Part shown: positions 8,340 to 15,079 of the stretch, one piece after another | Numbering within the stretch: position 1 is the stretch's first letter | How the letters are laid out: every line of letters begins with the position of its first letter | Assembly: GCF_004348335.1 (NCBI RefSeq) | Contig: NZ_SMJW01000023.1 | Location: 1 to 47,637 of the forward strand | Source: Actinomadura bangladeshensis | GTDB taxonomy: Bacteria; Actinomycetota; Actinomycetes; Streptosporangiales; Streptosporangiaceae | Direction of reading: 5' to 3' | DNA: 47,637 bases | Notes under the pieces: generated by a model | Database searches by the model: none | Told to the model about the DNA's origin: nothing | The model's input: only the letters and a program-made list of their open reading frames with translations | Program-made: the position numbers and the translations under genes

Positions 8340-10571
8340 TCACGCGAGCGCGAGGAACTCCCGCGTCGTCGCAATGGCGGCCGTGACGGCACCGGCGAGG
8401 ACGGCGGCCGAGTCGATGATCCCTGCTTCGGCCATCGCGACGGGCCGTCCCGTCCGAACGTCCAGCCCATTCGCACCAGGTACCGCCTGGATCGCCTCGA
8501 AGGCCGCGAGAGGGGTGAGGCCGCAGTCGGCCGCGAACCGATCGAAGGGCGCCGACAACCCCGCCCAGAGCACGTCCCGTGCCGAAGACGAAAGCCACTC
8601 GTCGGCAAGGTCGTTCGCCAGCAGGTAACGGCTGGTTCCCCCGCCGTCCAGGGACCCGTGTTCAATGAGCGCGGGCATCGCGTCCCTGGCTCGGATGAGG
8701 ACATCCAAGCGCGCTTGGAAGACCTCCTCGGGCTCACTTCGCCCGGGCCCCGTCCGGACAATGGCAACTCCCAGCGCGAAACATGCCATGCGCAGCCTGA
8801 TGCCCGAGCGCTCGGCTGCAGTCGGCGCCGCATCCGCTGCGGCTCGCAGCTCGTTGATGCGCTGGTGGATCGCCTTCCTGTTGCCGCGGTAGCCGCGGTC
8901 GATGCGCACCCCTGCCGAGTCAATTCTGATGCTCGGGACCAATACGGGATTCCACGACCCCTGTGGGCCCCCGCCGACCTGCAGGGCGATGTCGTCGAGC
9001 GTGCCGAGCGGATAAGCGCTCGACAGGCGCCCCTCCCAGGCGTGTCCGCCGCTTACCAACAATGCGATAGTGCCATCGTCGTCGGCGGGAGCGAGCACGA
9101 CGGTAGGCCGTTCCTCACCAGCGACCCGCTGCCGGACGTCAGCAGACAGCGGCTTGGTCAGCACGACGAGATATGGCTCCAGGAGCCTGATAGGCGCGGG
9201 AGGGCCATGGTCGCCGAGATCGGCGGGCAGGAACATCCCTTCGTGAAGCTCCAGGGCCAGACCTGGCAGCTCACGATTCCCCACAAAGATCACTCCCTCC
9301 CTGCCGACCTTGTCCGCCGCCTCCGCGAGCATCGCAGCACCATCGGGATCACCGGTCGCAGTCGTCATGACCTGCGTGAGTTGCTCCTTGCGCTCAACTT
9401 CGACGGCCAGACTCCGCAGAGTCCGTACGGCGCGCTCACCGAACCCGCCCAACTCCGCGCGGAGGCGGGCTGGGGTCATGGTGTCCGCCCGGACGACGCC
9501 GAGTGCCGTGGTCATCATCGCTTGGGCCATCACGACGGCGGTGGCGGCGCCGTCCGAGTACTCCGTGCGCATCCGGGTCACCAATCGGCGGACGAGATCC
9601 GCGCCCAGTTCGGCGTCCGTGCGCGGTTCGACGGCGGTCTGGCAGAGCAGTGCCGGGTCCGCGGTGGTGCGACGAGTGCCGTCCGGCGCCGTGTACCGGG
9701 CCAGACCGCCGGCGGGCCCGAGCGTGCGGGCCACCTCCGACGCGAGCCGCGTGAAGCCCTCGTGCACATCCTCCAGAGGATGCCGGGACGGGCGCACCAC
9801 GCGAGGCGGGGGCGGTGCGGGTGAGGGTTCGAGGGCGGCGGTGTTGCGGACGAGGGCGATGCTGCCGCCGGCGTTGCGGTTGCGCTGCTGGGGCACCGGC
9901 CTCGACTGCGCGGTCAGCCGGACGTGGAGCCGCCGGTACACGGTCTCCATGTCCAGCAGCGCGGGGCCGCCGGGGACGCCTTCGGCGAGCGTACGGATCA
10001 GTTCGCCGGTGAACGCCGTGTACGGCTCGCCGGGCGGAGCCAGCGCCTTGCGGGTCTCGGCGGACGCGGTCAGCAGGTACGTGCCCTCCACCACCGCCTG
10101 GTCGGCGACCTGCTCGGTCGCGCTCATGCCGCCGACCAGGGCCCGGCCGCTGTAACAGCAGTCCAGGACGACCACTTTGCGGTGGGCCCCGCCGCCCGCG
10201 TGCAGCACCACTCGCCGCACGTCCTCGTACCGGAGGGCGGTGTAGGAGTGCTCGGGGTCGGTGTCGGGCAGCGCCAGGCACAGCTCGTCGGTGTAAGGGT
10301 CGGTCAGTCCGTGCCCGGCGAAGTAGACGATCAGGGCGTCGGTGGCCTCGGCGGCGGCCTTGCGCAGGATGTCGAGGATCGTCCGGGCCGAGGCCGGCTG
10401 CCTGACGAGCAGGCAGTTCCGTTCGGCCAGCCCCCACAGCGCGGGGTCGGTGAACACGTCGCGGAGGCCGGTGAGGTTCTGCTCCACCGCGGGCAGATCG
10501 TCCAGCGCGTCGTACCGGTGGACGCCGATCAGGACGGCGCGGGAGCCTTCGGCGTCCGGCAGTCCGGTCAC
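8340..10571 (-). CDS. Caspase-like protease fused to a GroEL-like chaperonin domain
   Basis: 743 residues. Residues 1-240 form a caspase/metacaspase-type (C14) domain: AVLIGVHRY strand, IVYFAGHG with His87, VVVLDCCYSG with catalytic Cys139. A Pro-rich linker (247-262) follows. Residues ~265-743 track cpn60/GroEL in order: LGPAG (284-288; GroEL LGPKG), SDGAATAVVMAQA (339-351; GroEL GDGTTTATVLAQA), KEQLTQV (395-401), KVGREGVIFV (421-430), ELHEGMF (441-447), LLEPYLVVLTKPLS (463-476), GNRKAIHQRINELR (563-576), GVAIVRTG (601-608), GGG (643-645) and a terminal IIDSAAVLAGAV (718-729). The ATP loop has lost two Thr, and the residue matching GroEL Asp398 appears to be Val in an ungapped hand alignment. 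The apical domain is about 40 residues short. The GTG start overlaps the EACC1 stop by 4 nt, so they are coupled. Known: EACC1-associated caspases in actinobacterial conflict systems. Inferred: the chaperonin part senses damaged or foreign protein and licenses proteolysis. Confidence 0.88.
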   Translation of the reverse strand: MTGLPDAEGSRAVLIGVHRYDALDDLPAVEQNLTGLRDVFTDPALWGLAERNCLLVRQPASARTILDILRKAAAEATDALIVYFAGHGLTDPYTDELCLALPDTDPEHSYTALRYEDVRRVVLHAGGGAHRKVVVLDCCYSGRALVGGMSATEQVADQAVVEGTYLLTASAETRKALAPPGEPYTAFTGELIRTLAEGVPGGPALLDMETVYRRLHVRLTAQSRPVPQQRNRNAGGSIALVRNTAALEPSPAPPPPRVVRPSRHPLEDVHEGFTRLASEVARTLGPAGGLARYTAPDGTRRTTADPALLCQTAVEPRTDAELGADLVRRLVTRMRTEYSDGAATAVVMAQAMMTTALGVVRADTMTPARLRAELGGFGERAVRTLRSLAVEVERKEQLTQVMTTATGDPDGAAMLAEAADKVGREGVIFVGNRELPGLALELHEGMFLPADLGDHGPPAPIRLLEPYLVVLTKPLSADVRQRVAGEERPTVVLAPADDDGTIALLVSGGHAWEGRLSSAYPLGTLDDIALQVGGGPQGSWNPVLVPSIRIDSAGVRIDRGYRGNRKAIHQRINELRAAADAAPTAAERSGIRLRMACFALGVAIVRTGPGRSEPEEVFQARLDVLIRARDAMPALIEHGSLDGGGTSRYLLANDLADEWLSSSARDVLWAGLSAPFDRFAADCGLTPLAAFEAIQAVPGANGLDVRTGRPVAMAEAGIIDSAAVLAGAVTAAIATTREFLALA

Positions 10572-10930
10572 TCGGCCCCGCCCGGCCCGCCGTCCAGCGC
10601 CCGGAGGACCTCCCGGACCGCCTCCGGCGAGTCGGCGCTGATCGTGACCGCCACGCCGTCGCGCTCGATCCGCACGACGGGGCCGGCGGATGATCTCCGC
10701 GACCCGATCCAGGCGGCCACCGCGACGACGAGGCCGCTGAACGCGATGGCGTTGCTCAGCACGACGTTCACGACCTCAAGCGAGCCGCTCATGCCGCCCG
10801 GCTGGGACGGCCCCGGGACGATCGTCACCTTCGCGTCCCGGCGGACGTCCGGGTCCTGCGCCAGCCACCGGTACAGCGACGCGATCTCCGTCCCGTCGGA
10901 AGAATCCGCCACGCTGAGCAAAGCCTTCAT
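10568..10930 (-). CDS. EACC1 family (effector-associated constant component 1) membrane protein
   Basis: 120 residues. An N-terminal domain (LLSVADSSDGTEIASLYRWLAQDPDVRRDAKVTI in outline: D-rich turn, LYRWL helix, short strand) is followed by a Gly-rich stretch and one hydrophobic helix (about 50-75). The short C-terminal strand-helix unit has PVVRIERDGVAVTI and then [10 protein letters not shown]. This layout fits EACC1, a component predicted computationally to accompany caspase, trypsin and other effectors in actinobacteria. The ATG is chosen because AAAGGGG lies 6 nt upstream and the EACC1 fold begins at once; a longer in-frame reading exists. It is first in a two-gene unit with the caspase-chaperonin and probably places that protein at the membrane (inference). 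Confidence 0.8.
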   Translation of the reverse strand: MKALLSVADSSDGTEIASLYRWLAQDPDVRRDAKVTIVPGPSQPGGMSGSLEVVNVVLSNAIAFSGLVVAVAAWIGSRRSSAGPVVRIERDGVAVTISADSPEAVREVLRALDGGPGGAE

Positions 10931-10986
10931 GCCCGCCCCTTTCGCCGCCTCGACTACATCACCGACGGGCAGGGCACGCCGGAGGT

Positions 10987-11120
10987 TCACGGCAGGCGGC
11001 CGACACCGCCGGCCTTCGTCCACGGCAGTTCGGGGAGTCCGCCCGCCTCGTCGCCGGAGCCCCGGGCCCGGACGCCGGCCAGCCCCGGCTCGACCAGTTC
11101 GAAGCCCTCGAAGAACCGGC
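10987..11120 (-). pseudogene. 3' remnant of a SAM-dependent methyltransferase (Methyltransf_19-like)
   Basis: On the minus strand an open stretch of about 43 codons ends at TGA 10987-10989 and reads RFFEGFELVEPGLAGVRARG, then a low-similarity part ending in AGGVGRLP. R-F-F-D-G-x-E-L-V-E-P-G-L is the hallmark C-terminal phrase of actinomycete SAM-dependent methyltransferases (old DUF574). Nothing upstream in the same frame resembles the methyltransferase core, so only the tail is left. It fills the gap between EACC1 and the cupin gene (10931-11244), where I see no intact gene. Confidence 0.5.
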
Positions 11121-11244
11121 ACCGTGGTCGTCCTTGCCGGGGGGACCTCGTCCGGTTCGGCCGCTCCCGACTTGTTCACACAGTTTGCGGCCGGGGGGCG
11201 TCTCATCGCGCTCCCCGGCCGCAATCGGTCAGTGGGTGTGCCGG

Positions 11245-11601
11245 TCAGCGAGCCTTGGCGTAGTCGCCGATGTTGCCGGCGAAGTCGAACATCACGCACG
11301 GCTCGTCGCCGACGACCCAGGCGTCGTGGCCCGGCTCCTGGACGAACACGTCTCCGGGGCCGACCTCTCCTTCGGAGCCGTCCTTCGTCCGGATCCGCAT
11401 GCGTCCCGCGACGACGTAGCCGTTGTGGTGGACTTCGCACAGGTCGGTGCCCGCGATGTCCTTGACGGACTCGGTCCAGCGCCAGCCAGGCTCGAACGTC
11501 GCCTTCCCGAAGACGAGTCCGCTGAGGTTGACGACCTCCAGGTGCCCCCGGGGGAAGTCGCGCCGGTCGTCCGGCTTCTCAATGCTCTTGATCTCGGTCA
11601 T
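11245..11601 (-). CDS. Single-domain cupin protein
   Basis: 118 residues covering one small beta-barrel cupin. Cupin motif 1 is CEVHHNGYVVAGRMRI with two adjacent His, and motif 2 is GDVFVQEPGHDAWVVGDEP with one His. W-R-W-T-E-S-V-K begins the barrel. Small cupins of this kind bind a metal or ligand, and the substrate is unknown. AAGGGGG lies 8 nt before the ATG. It has no obvious partner: the methyltransferase remnant is downstream and the sortase gene ends 147 nt upstream on the same strand. The 147-nt gap 11602-11748 holds nothing I recognise. Confidence 0.75.
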   Translation of the reverse strand: MTEIKSIEKPDDRRDFPRGHLEVVNLSGLVFGKATFEPGWRWTESVKDIAGTDLCEVHHNGYVVAGRMRIRTKDGSEGEVGPGDVFVQEPGHDAWVVGDEPCVMFDFAGNIGDYAKAR

Positions 11602-11748
11602 GATGGGTCCCCCTTATCCACCATCACCTCCCACGTTTGCACTGCGTCTGACCTGCGTCAAGACGGGTGCGAGGGCACTCCTCACGGGCAGGTGCGGCGC
11701 AGTGGCAGGCCTCGTGCGGGCCGGCCGGGGGCGTGTCCGGGCCGCCCG

Positions 11749-12369
11749 CTACCGGACGGACGTCAGGGCGGCGTAGAGGATGATGTTGTCGCGGTAGCTG
11801 CGTTCCGTCCGGTCGAACGCGCCACCGCAGGTCACGAGCCGGAGACCGGCGTGGTCGAGCGGGCCGTAGACGCGGCTGGTGGGGAACTCGTCCTTGGCGA
11901 CGCGTTCCACGGACTCGACGGTGAACACGGCGACCCGGCCGTCCGCGCGGGTCACCTCGACGCGATCCCCGGGGCGCAGCCGGCCGAGGTCGTAGAAGAC
12001 CGCAGCGCCCTTCGCGGAATCGACGTGACCGAGCAGCACGGCCGCGCCGAGCTCACCAGGCGTAGGGCCGCGGTCGTACCAGCCGGCCTCGCCGGGACGG
12101 TCCCCGGACGGGACCTGTACCGAGCCGTCGGCGTCGAGGCCCAGCCCGATCAGCGGTGCGCGAACCCCGATCGACGGGACGGCGACCCGGACCGGCACCG
12201 AGCGGGGCAGCGCCGCCGCGCGGTGATCGACCGGCCGGGTGGTCGCGGCCCACGCGGGCGGCTGCGGCGGGCCTCCCGGGCCGCGCAGCCCGAGACCCGC
12301 GAATGTCAGGCCGGCCGCCATCAGGACGACCGCGACCGCCCACAGACCGGCCTTTCGCGCCATTGCCAT
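11749..12369 (-). CDS. Class F sortase
   Basis: 206-residue membrane-anchored transpeptidase. An N-terminal membrane segment (7-27), Pro-rich spacer (30-55) and the sortase barrel follow, with His115 in LLGHVDS, catalytic Cys181 in LVTCGG and Arg193 in SYRDN. Class F sortases of actinobacteria attach secreted proteins to the cell wall, with sorting signals less well defined than for class A. The gene for an exported protein with a hydrophobic C-terminus and Arg tail lies 73 nt upstream on the same strand and is the natural substrate candidate. ATG at 12369 is used; a second ATG two codons later is equally possible. Confidence 0.85.
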   Translation of the reverse strand: MAMARKAGLWAVAVVLMAAGLTFAGLGLRGPGGPPQPPAWAATTRPVDHRAAALPRSVPVRVAVPSIGVRAPLIGLGLDADGSVQVPSGDRPGEAGWYDRGPTPGELGAAVLLGHVDSAKGAAVFYDLGRLRPGDRVEVTRADGRVAVFTVESVERVAKDEFPTSRVYGPLDHAGLRLVTCGGAFDRTERSYRDNIILYAALTSVR

Positions 12370-12442
12370 TCACCCGTCCGGTGAGAATGTCGAAGGGTTT
12401 CAGAAAAGACGCCGGCCGCCTCCGGGAAAGGCGGCCGTGCCG

Positions 12443-13015
12443 TCAGGAGTCGGAACCGCTCCGGCGGCGGGCGGCCAGGCCTCCGGCGCCGACCGCGCCC
12501 GCCATGAGGACTCCGCCGCCGGCCAGCAGCACGAGGTTCGCACCGCCGGAGCCGCCGCCGAAGCCGGTCTTGGCGCCGCCGCTCGGGGTCGGGTGCGCGC
12601 TGCCCAGCGGCGTCGGGCGCGCCGAGCCGGCGGGCGTCCGCCGCGGGGCGGGCTGGTGCGTCTTCGGCGGGGTCTTCGCGTCCAGGACCTTGAGGTACCC
12701 GATCGACCGGTGCGTCCCGCAGCGCACCTGCACCGTGTAGTCACCCGGGGAGGTGTCCGGCTTGATGGTCGCGAGGCCCGCCCGGCCATCGACCTCCTCG
12801 GCGCCGTTCAGCGGGACGGCGCCGCCCACGAAGGCCAGCGAGCCGGCCTCGCCGTCCACGGCGCACTTCTTGCCGACGACCGTGATCTTGTCGCCGGGGC
12901 GCGCCTGCCCCGGCTGCACGACCACGTCGCCGCCCTCGGCCAGCGCGGGCGCGGCCAGGCCGAACGTCATTCCGCCGAGGACGAGGCCGAAAACGGCCGC
13001 CTTTCCGAGTCGCAT
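12443..13015 (-). CDS. Exported wall- or membrane-anchored protein, likely sortase partner
   Basis: 190 residues. The signal peptide has a hydrophobic core at 8-22 and an ALA cleavage site near 26. The external domain (28-115) is rich in beta strands: VVVQPGQARPGDKITVVGKKC then DTSPGDYTVQVRCG, with two cysteines that could pair. A Pro/Thr-rich stalk (118-150), a Gly/Ala/Leu membrane segment (about 158-182) and an RRRSGSD tail follow. This is the stalk-TM-Arg-tail plan of sortase substrates, yet no LPxTG or LAxTG is visible; the nearest sequence before the membrane segment is KTGFGGGSGG. GGGGAGA precedes the ATG. The 173 nt upstream (13016-13188) separate it from the decayed permease and hold no gene. 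Confidence 0.75.
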   Translation of the reverse strand: MRLGKAAVFGLVLGGMTFGLAAPALAEGGDVVVQPGQARPGDKITVVGKKCAVDGEAGSLAFVGGAVPLNGAEEVDGRAGLATIKPDTSPGDYTVQVRCGTHRSIGYLKVLDAKTPPKTHQPAPRRTPAGSARPTPLGSAHPTPSGGAKTGFGGGSGGANLVLLAGGGVLMAGAVGAGGLAARRRSGSDS

Positions 13016-13188
13016 CTCTCCCCCACTGCGACACGGCGGCTTACTTCGACTTTCGGCCTGGCACCGTGCCCCCTTATGCCCTCATACGATGGAGCGCGCA
13101 CGCGATTGGTTCGAGCCATTTCCCTTCCCATCATGATCGGAATTGGCGAGCCTGAGAGTTGGCGTGATAGCCGCCACATCGCACCCGT

Positions 13189-13792
13189 TCAGCGGCTCAG
13201 GCGGCGGTAGCGGCGGACGGCGAGCGGCAGGAAGACCGCCGTGATGGCGACCGGCCAGACGAGCGCCATGAGCAGGGCGTGCTGCTCGACCCAGGTGCCG
13301 CCGACCGCCGCCGGGTTGCCGAACACCTCCCGCGACGCAGTCACCGTCGACGACACCGGGTTCCACCGCGCGACCGCGCCCAGCCAGTCCGGCATGAGGG
13401 ACGGGGCCACGAACGCGCTGGAGATCATCGCGAACGGGAACGCCACCGCGAACAGGCTCCCCGCCGCCTCCTCGTTCGGCACGAGCAGGCCCAGCAGCAC
13501 CCCGATCCAGATCAGCGCGAAGCGCAGCAGCAGGAACAGCCCGAACGCGCCGAGCACACCCCCGTCCGAGCGCCAGCCGATCGCCAGCGCCGTCAGCGCC
13601 AGGACGAGGAGGTCGAGGATCGCGCCGATCAGGTCGCCGGCGCCGCGCCCCGTGACGACGGCCGAGGACGCCATCGGCATCGACCGGAACCTGTCGGTGA
13701 CGCCGCGCCCGCTGTCGTACACCGACGGCGTACGCGGTGTTCATGAATCCCATCGCCATCGTCATTCCGAACATCCCGGGCATCAGGAACAC
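13189..13792 (-). pseudogene. Frameshifted, 5'-truncated ABC-2 permease (DrrB-type)
   Basis: Two minus-strand frames together give the last two thirds of a DrrB-like ABC-2 exporter permease. The first (from 13792) reads [22 protein letters not shown]; the second (from about 13722) continues [21 protein letters not shown] and runs through five membrane segments to RRYRRLSR. The join near 13723 is explained by one extra base (or four). The first ~60 residues, including the first membrane segment, and any drrA ATPase are absent. The 5' end abuts a tetR fragment on the same strand. The remaining open frame (177 codons) may still be translated, but it lacks the part needed for a full permease. Confidence 0.75.
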
Positions 13793-13793
13793 C

Positions 13794-13883
13794 TCGGTAG
13801 AGCGACATCCTCCCGACGACGAGGCGGGTCGCGATGGAGCGCATCGACAGCGCTTCGAGGCCCTCCGTGCGGGCGAGCTCGTC
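13794..13883 (-). pseudogene. TetR helix-turn-helix fragment (inverted piece)
   Basis: Minus-strand reading DELARTEGLEALSMRSIA then TRLVVGRMSLYR matches the N-terminal helix-turn-helix of TetR regulators (A-EGLEALSMRRLA-ELGVG-MSLYRHV). It has no start codon or helix 1 and runs straight into the permease remnant. It overlaps, head to head, a TetR C-terminal fragment on the plus strand at an 8-bp palindrome CGAGCTCG (13874-13881). Confidence 0.65.
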
Positions 13884-14129
13884 GGCTACGTGGAGGGCGT
13901 CGCCCGCCGCTACGTCAACGAACGCCGCGCCGAGGCCCGCACCGGCGTCAGCAACGAGCAGTTCTGGGCCGCCCGAGAACCGACTCTCGTCAAGGCCATG
14001 AGCAGCGGCGACTACCCCACGATGGCGAACATGGCCGACAACACCTTCGACTTCTCCTCCGAACAACTCTTCGAGTTCGACCTGACCCGCCTACACGACG
14101 GCTTCGCCGCCCACATAACCCCCACCTGA
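13866..14129 (+). pseudogene. TetR ligand-binding C-terminal fragment
   Basis: Plus-strand frame with GELVGYVEGVARRYV, EARTGVSNEQFWAAREP, DYPTMANMADNTFDF and LFEFDLTRLHDGFAAHI, the C-terminal domain of TetR/TetR_C-type regulators. The preceding in-frame sequence is the reverse complement of the permease and HTH remnants and encodes no DNA-binding domain. With the minus-strand HTH piece this looks like one tetR gene split by inversion. Confidence 0.6.
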
Positions 14130-14184
14130 TTCACCGGGCGAAAAGCAGTCGCAACCCCGCCGGATGACTTCATAACGTCGTCCA

Positions 14185-14835
14185 ATGCGACTGCTCTCGG
14201 TCAATATCGGCCGCCCCCGCACCAATCCGTGGAAGAAAACCGCGCTGACCGGCATCGACAAGCGACCGGTCGACGGCCCGGTGCAGGTCACCGCACCGAC
14301 GTCCGAGGGAACGGGCGAGGTCGGCCTGGCAGGCGACCGCGTCCATGACGTCCGAGGCCACGGCGGGCCGGACCAGGCCGTCTACGCCTATGCGCGCGAG
14401 GACCTCGATCTGTGGCAGGGCGAACTCGGCAGGCCGCTGCATGACGGCGTCTTCGGCGAGAACCTCACCACCGCCGGAATCGACGTCAACGGCGCGCTGA
14501 TCGGCGACCGGTGGCGCGTCGGGCGGAGCGTCCTGCTGGAGGTGAGCTGCCCCCGGATCCCTTGCGGCACCTTTCAGGGCTGGCTGGACGAGCCGGGCTG
14601 GATCAAGCGATTTACGCAGGCGGTGAGGCCGGGCGGCTACCTGCGCGTCATCGAGCCCGGTGAGATTCGTGCGGGTGACGCCGTGGAACTCGTCCGGCGG
14701 CCCGGTCACGGCGTGAGCGTGGGCGTCGCCTTCCGGGCGCTTACCGGTGAGCCCGGCCTGCTGCCGCTGCTGGTCTCGGTCGAAGCCCTGCCGTACTACG
14801 TCCGCGAGGTGGCTCGTCGGCGTGCCGGGGGTTGA
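14185..14835 (+). CDS. MOSC domain protein
   Basis: 216 residues. MOSC (Moco sulfurase C-terminal) fold of the YiiM type: NIGRPR start, GLAGDRVHDVRGHGGPDQAVYAYAREDL in outline, GRPLHDGVFGENLTT, IGDRWRVG, LLEVSCPRIPCGTF with the conserved Cys, and GGYLRVIEPGEIRAGD. YiiM-like proteins take part in molybdenum-cofactor-dependent reduction of N-hydroxylated compounds; the partner is not visible here. A possible -10 (CATAAC) lies about 10 nt before the ATG and no Shine-Dalgarno sequence is clear, so the mRNA may be leaderless. The 244 nt downstream hold the conservon promoter. Confidence 0.85.
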   Translation: MRLLSVNIGRPRTNPWKKTALTGIDKRPVDGPVQVTAPTSEGTGEVGLAGDRVHDVRGHGGPDQAVYAYAREDLDLWQGELGRPLHDGVFGENLTTAGIDVNGALIGDRWRVGRSVLLEVSCPRIPCGTFQGWLDEPGWIKRFTQAVRPGGYLRVIEPGEIRAGDAVELVRRPGHGVSVGVAFRALTGEPGLLPLLVSVEALPYYVREVARRRAGG

Positions 14836-14978
14836 GCGGAGGGAAATGGCTCGTGGTTGATAGTGCGGTCATTGCGGGTGGGTACATATTGCGAATTTCG
14901 GGCGAAATGGGCATGGCGGGACAGGGTTGCTGAAAATGGTTCGATATCTCTGGAATCTCGGCGATCTGCGCTTGCCCG

Positions 14979-15003
14979 AACGTACGTTGTGTCAGCCTAG
15001 ATA
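14979..15003 (+). promoter_or_regulatory. Conservon promoter region with 10-bp palindrome
   Basis: AACGTACGTT (14979-14988) is a perfect palindrome lying 9 nt before TAGATA (14998-15003), a good -10 box. A palindrome covering the spacer/-35 zone of the cvnA promoter is a candidate operator. No -35 match is convincing. Confidence 0.4.
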
Positions 15004-15079
15004 CGGAGTGTGCCCGTAAGAGCACGCCTTACTCGGTCATGTGAGTCCTGCTGAGCCGCCGATCGCACTGAGGACGCCG

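Noticed and set aside
8340..10571. CHAT-domain or simple caspase protein without a second fold
   Set aside because: The ordered GroEL-like blocks from residue 265 to the C-terminus cannot be explained by a caspase or CHAT domain alone.
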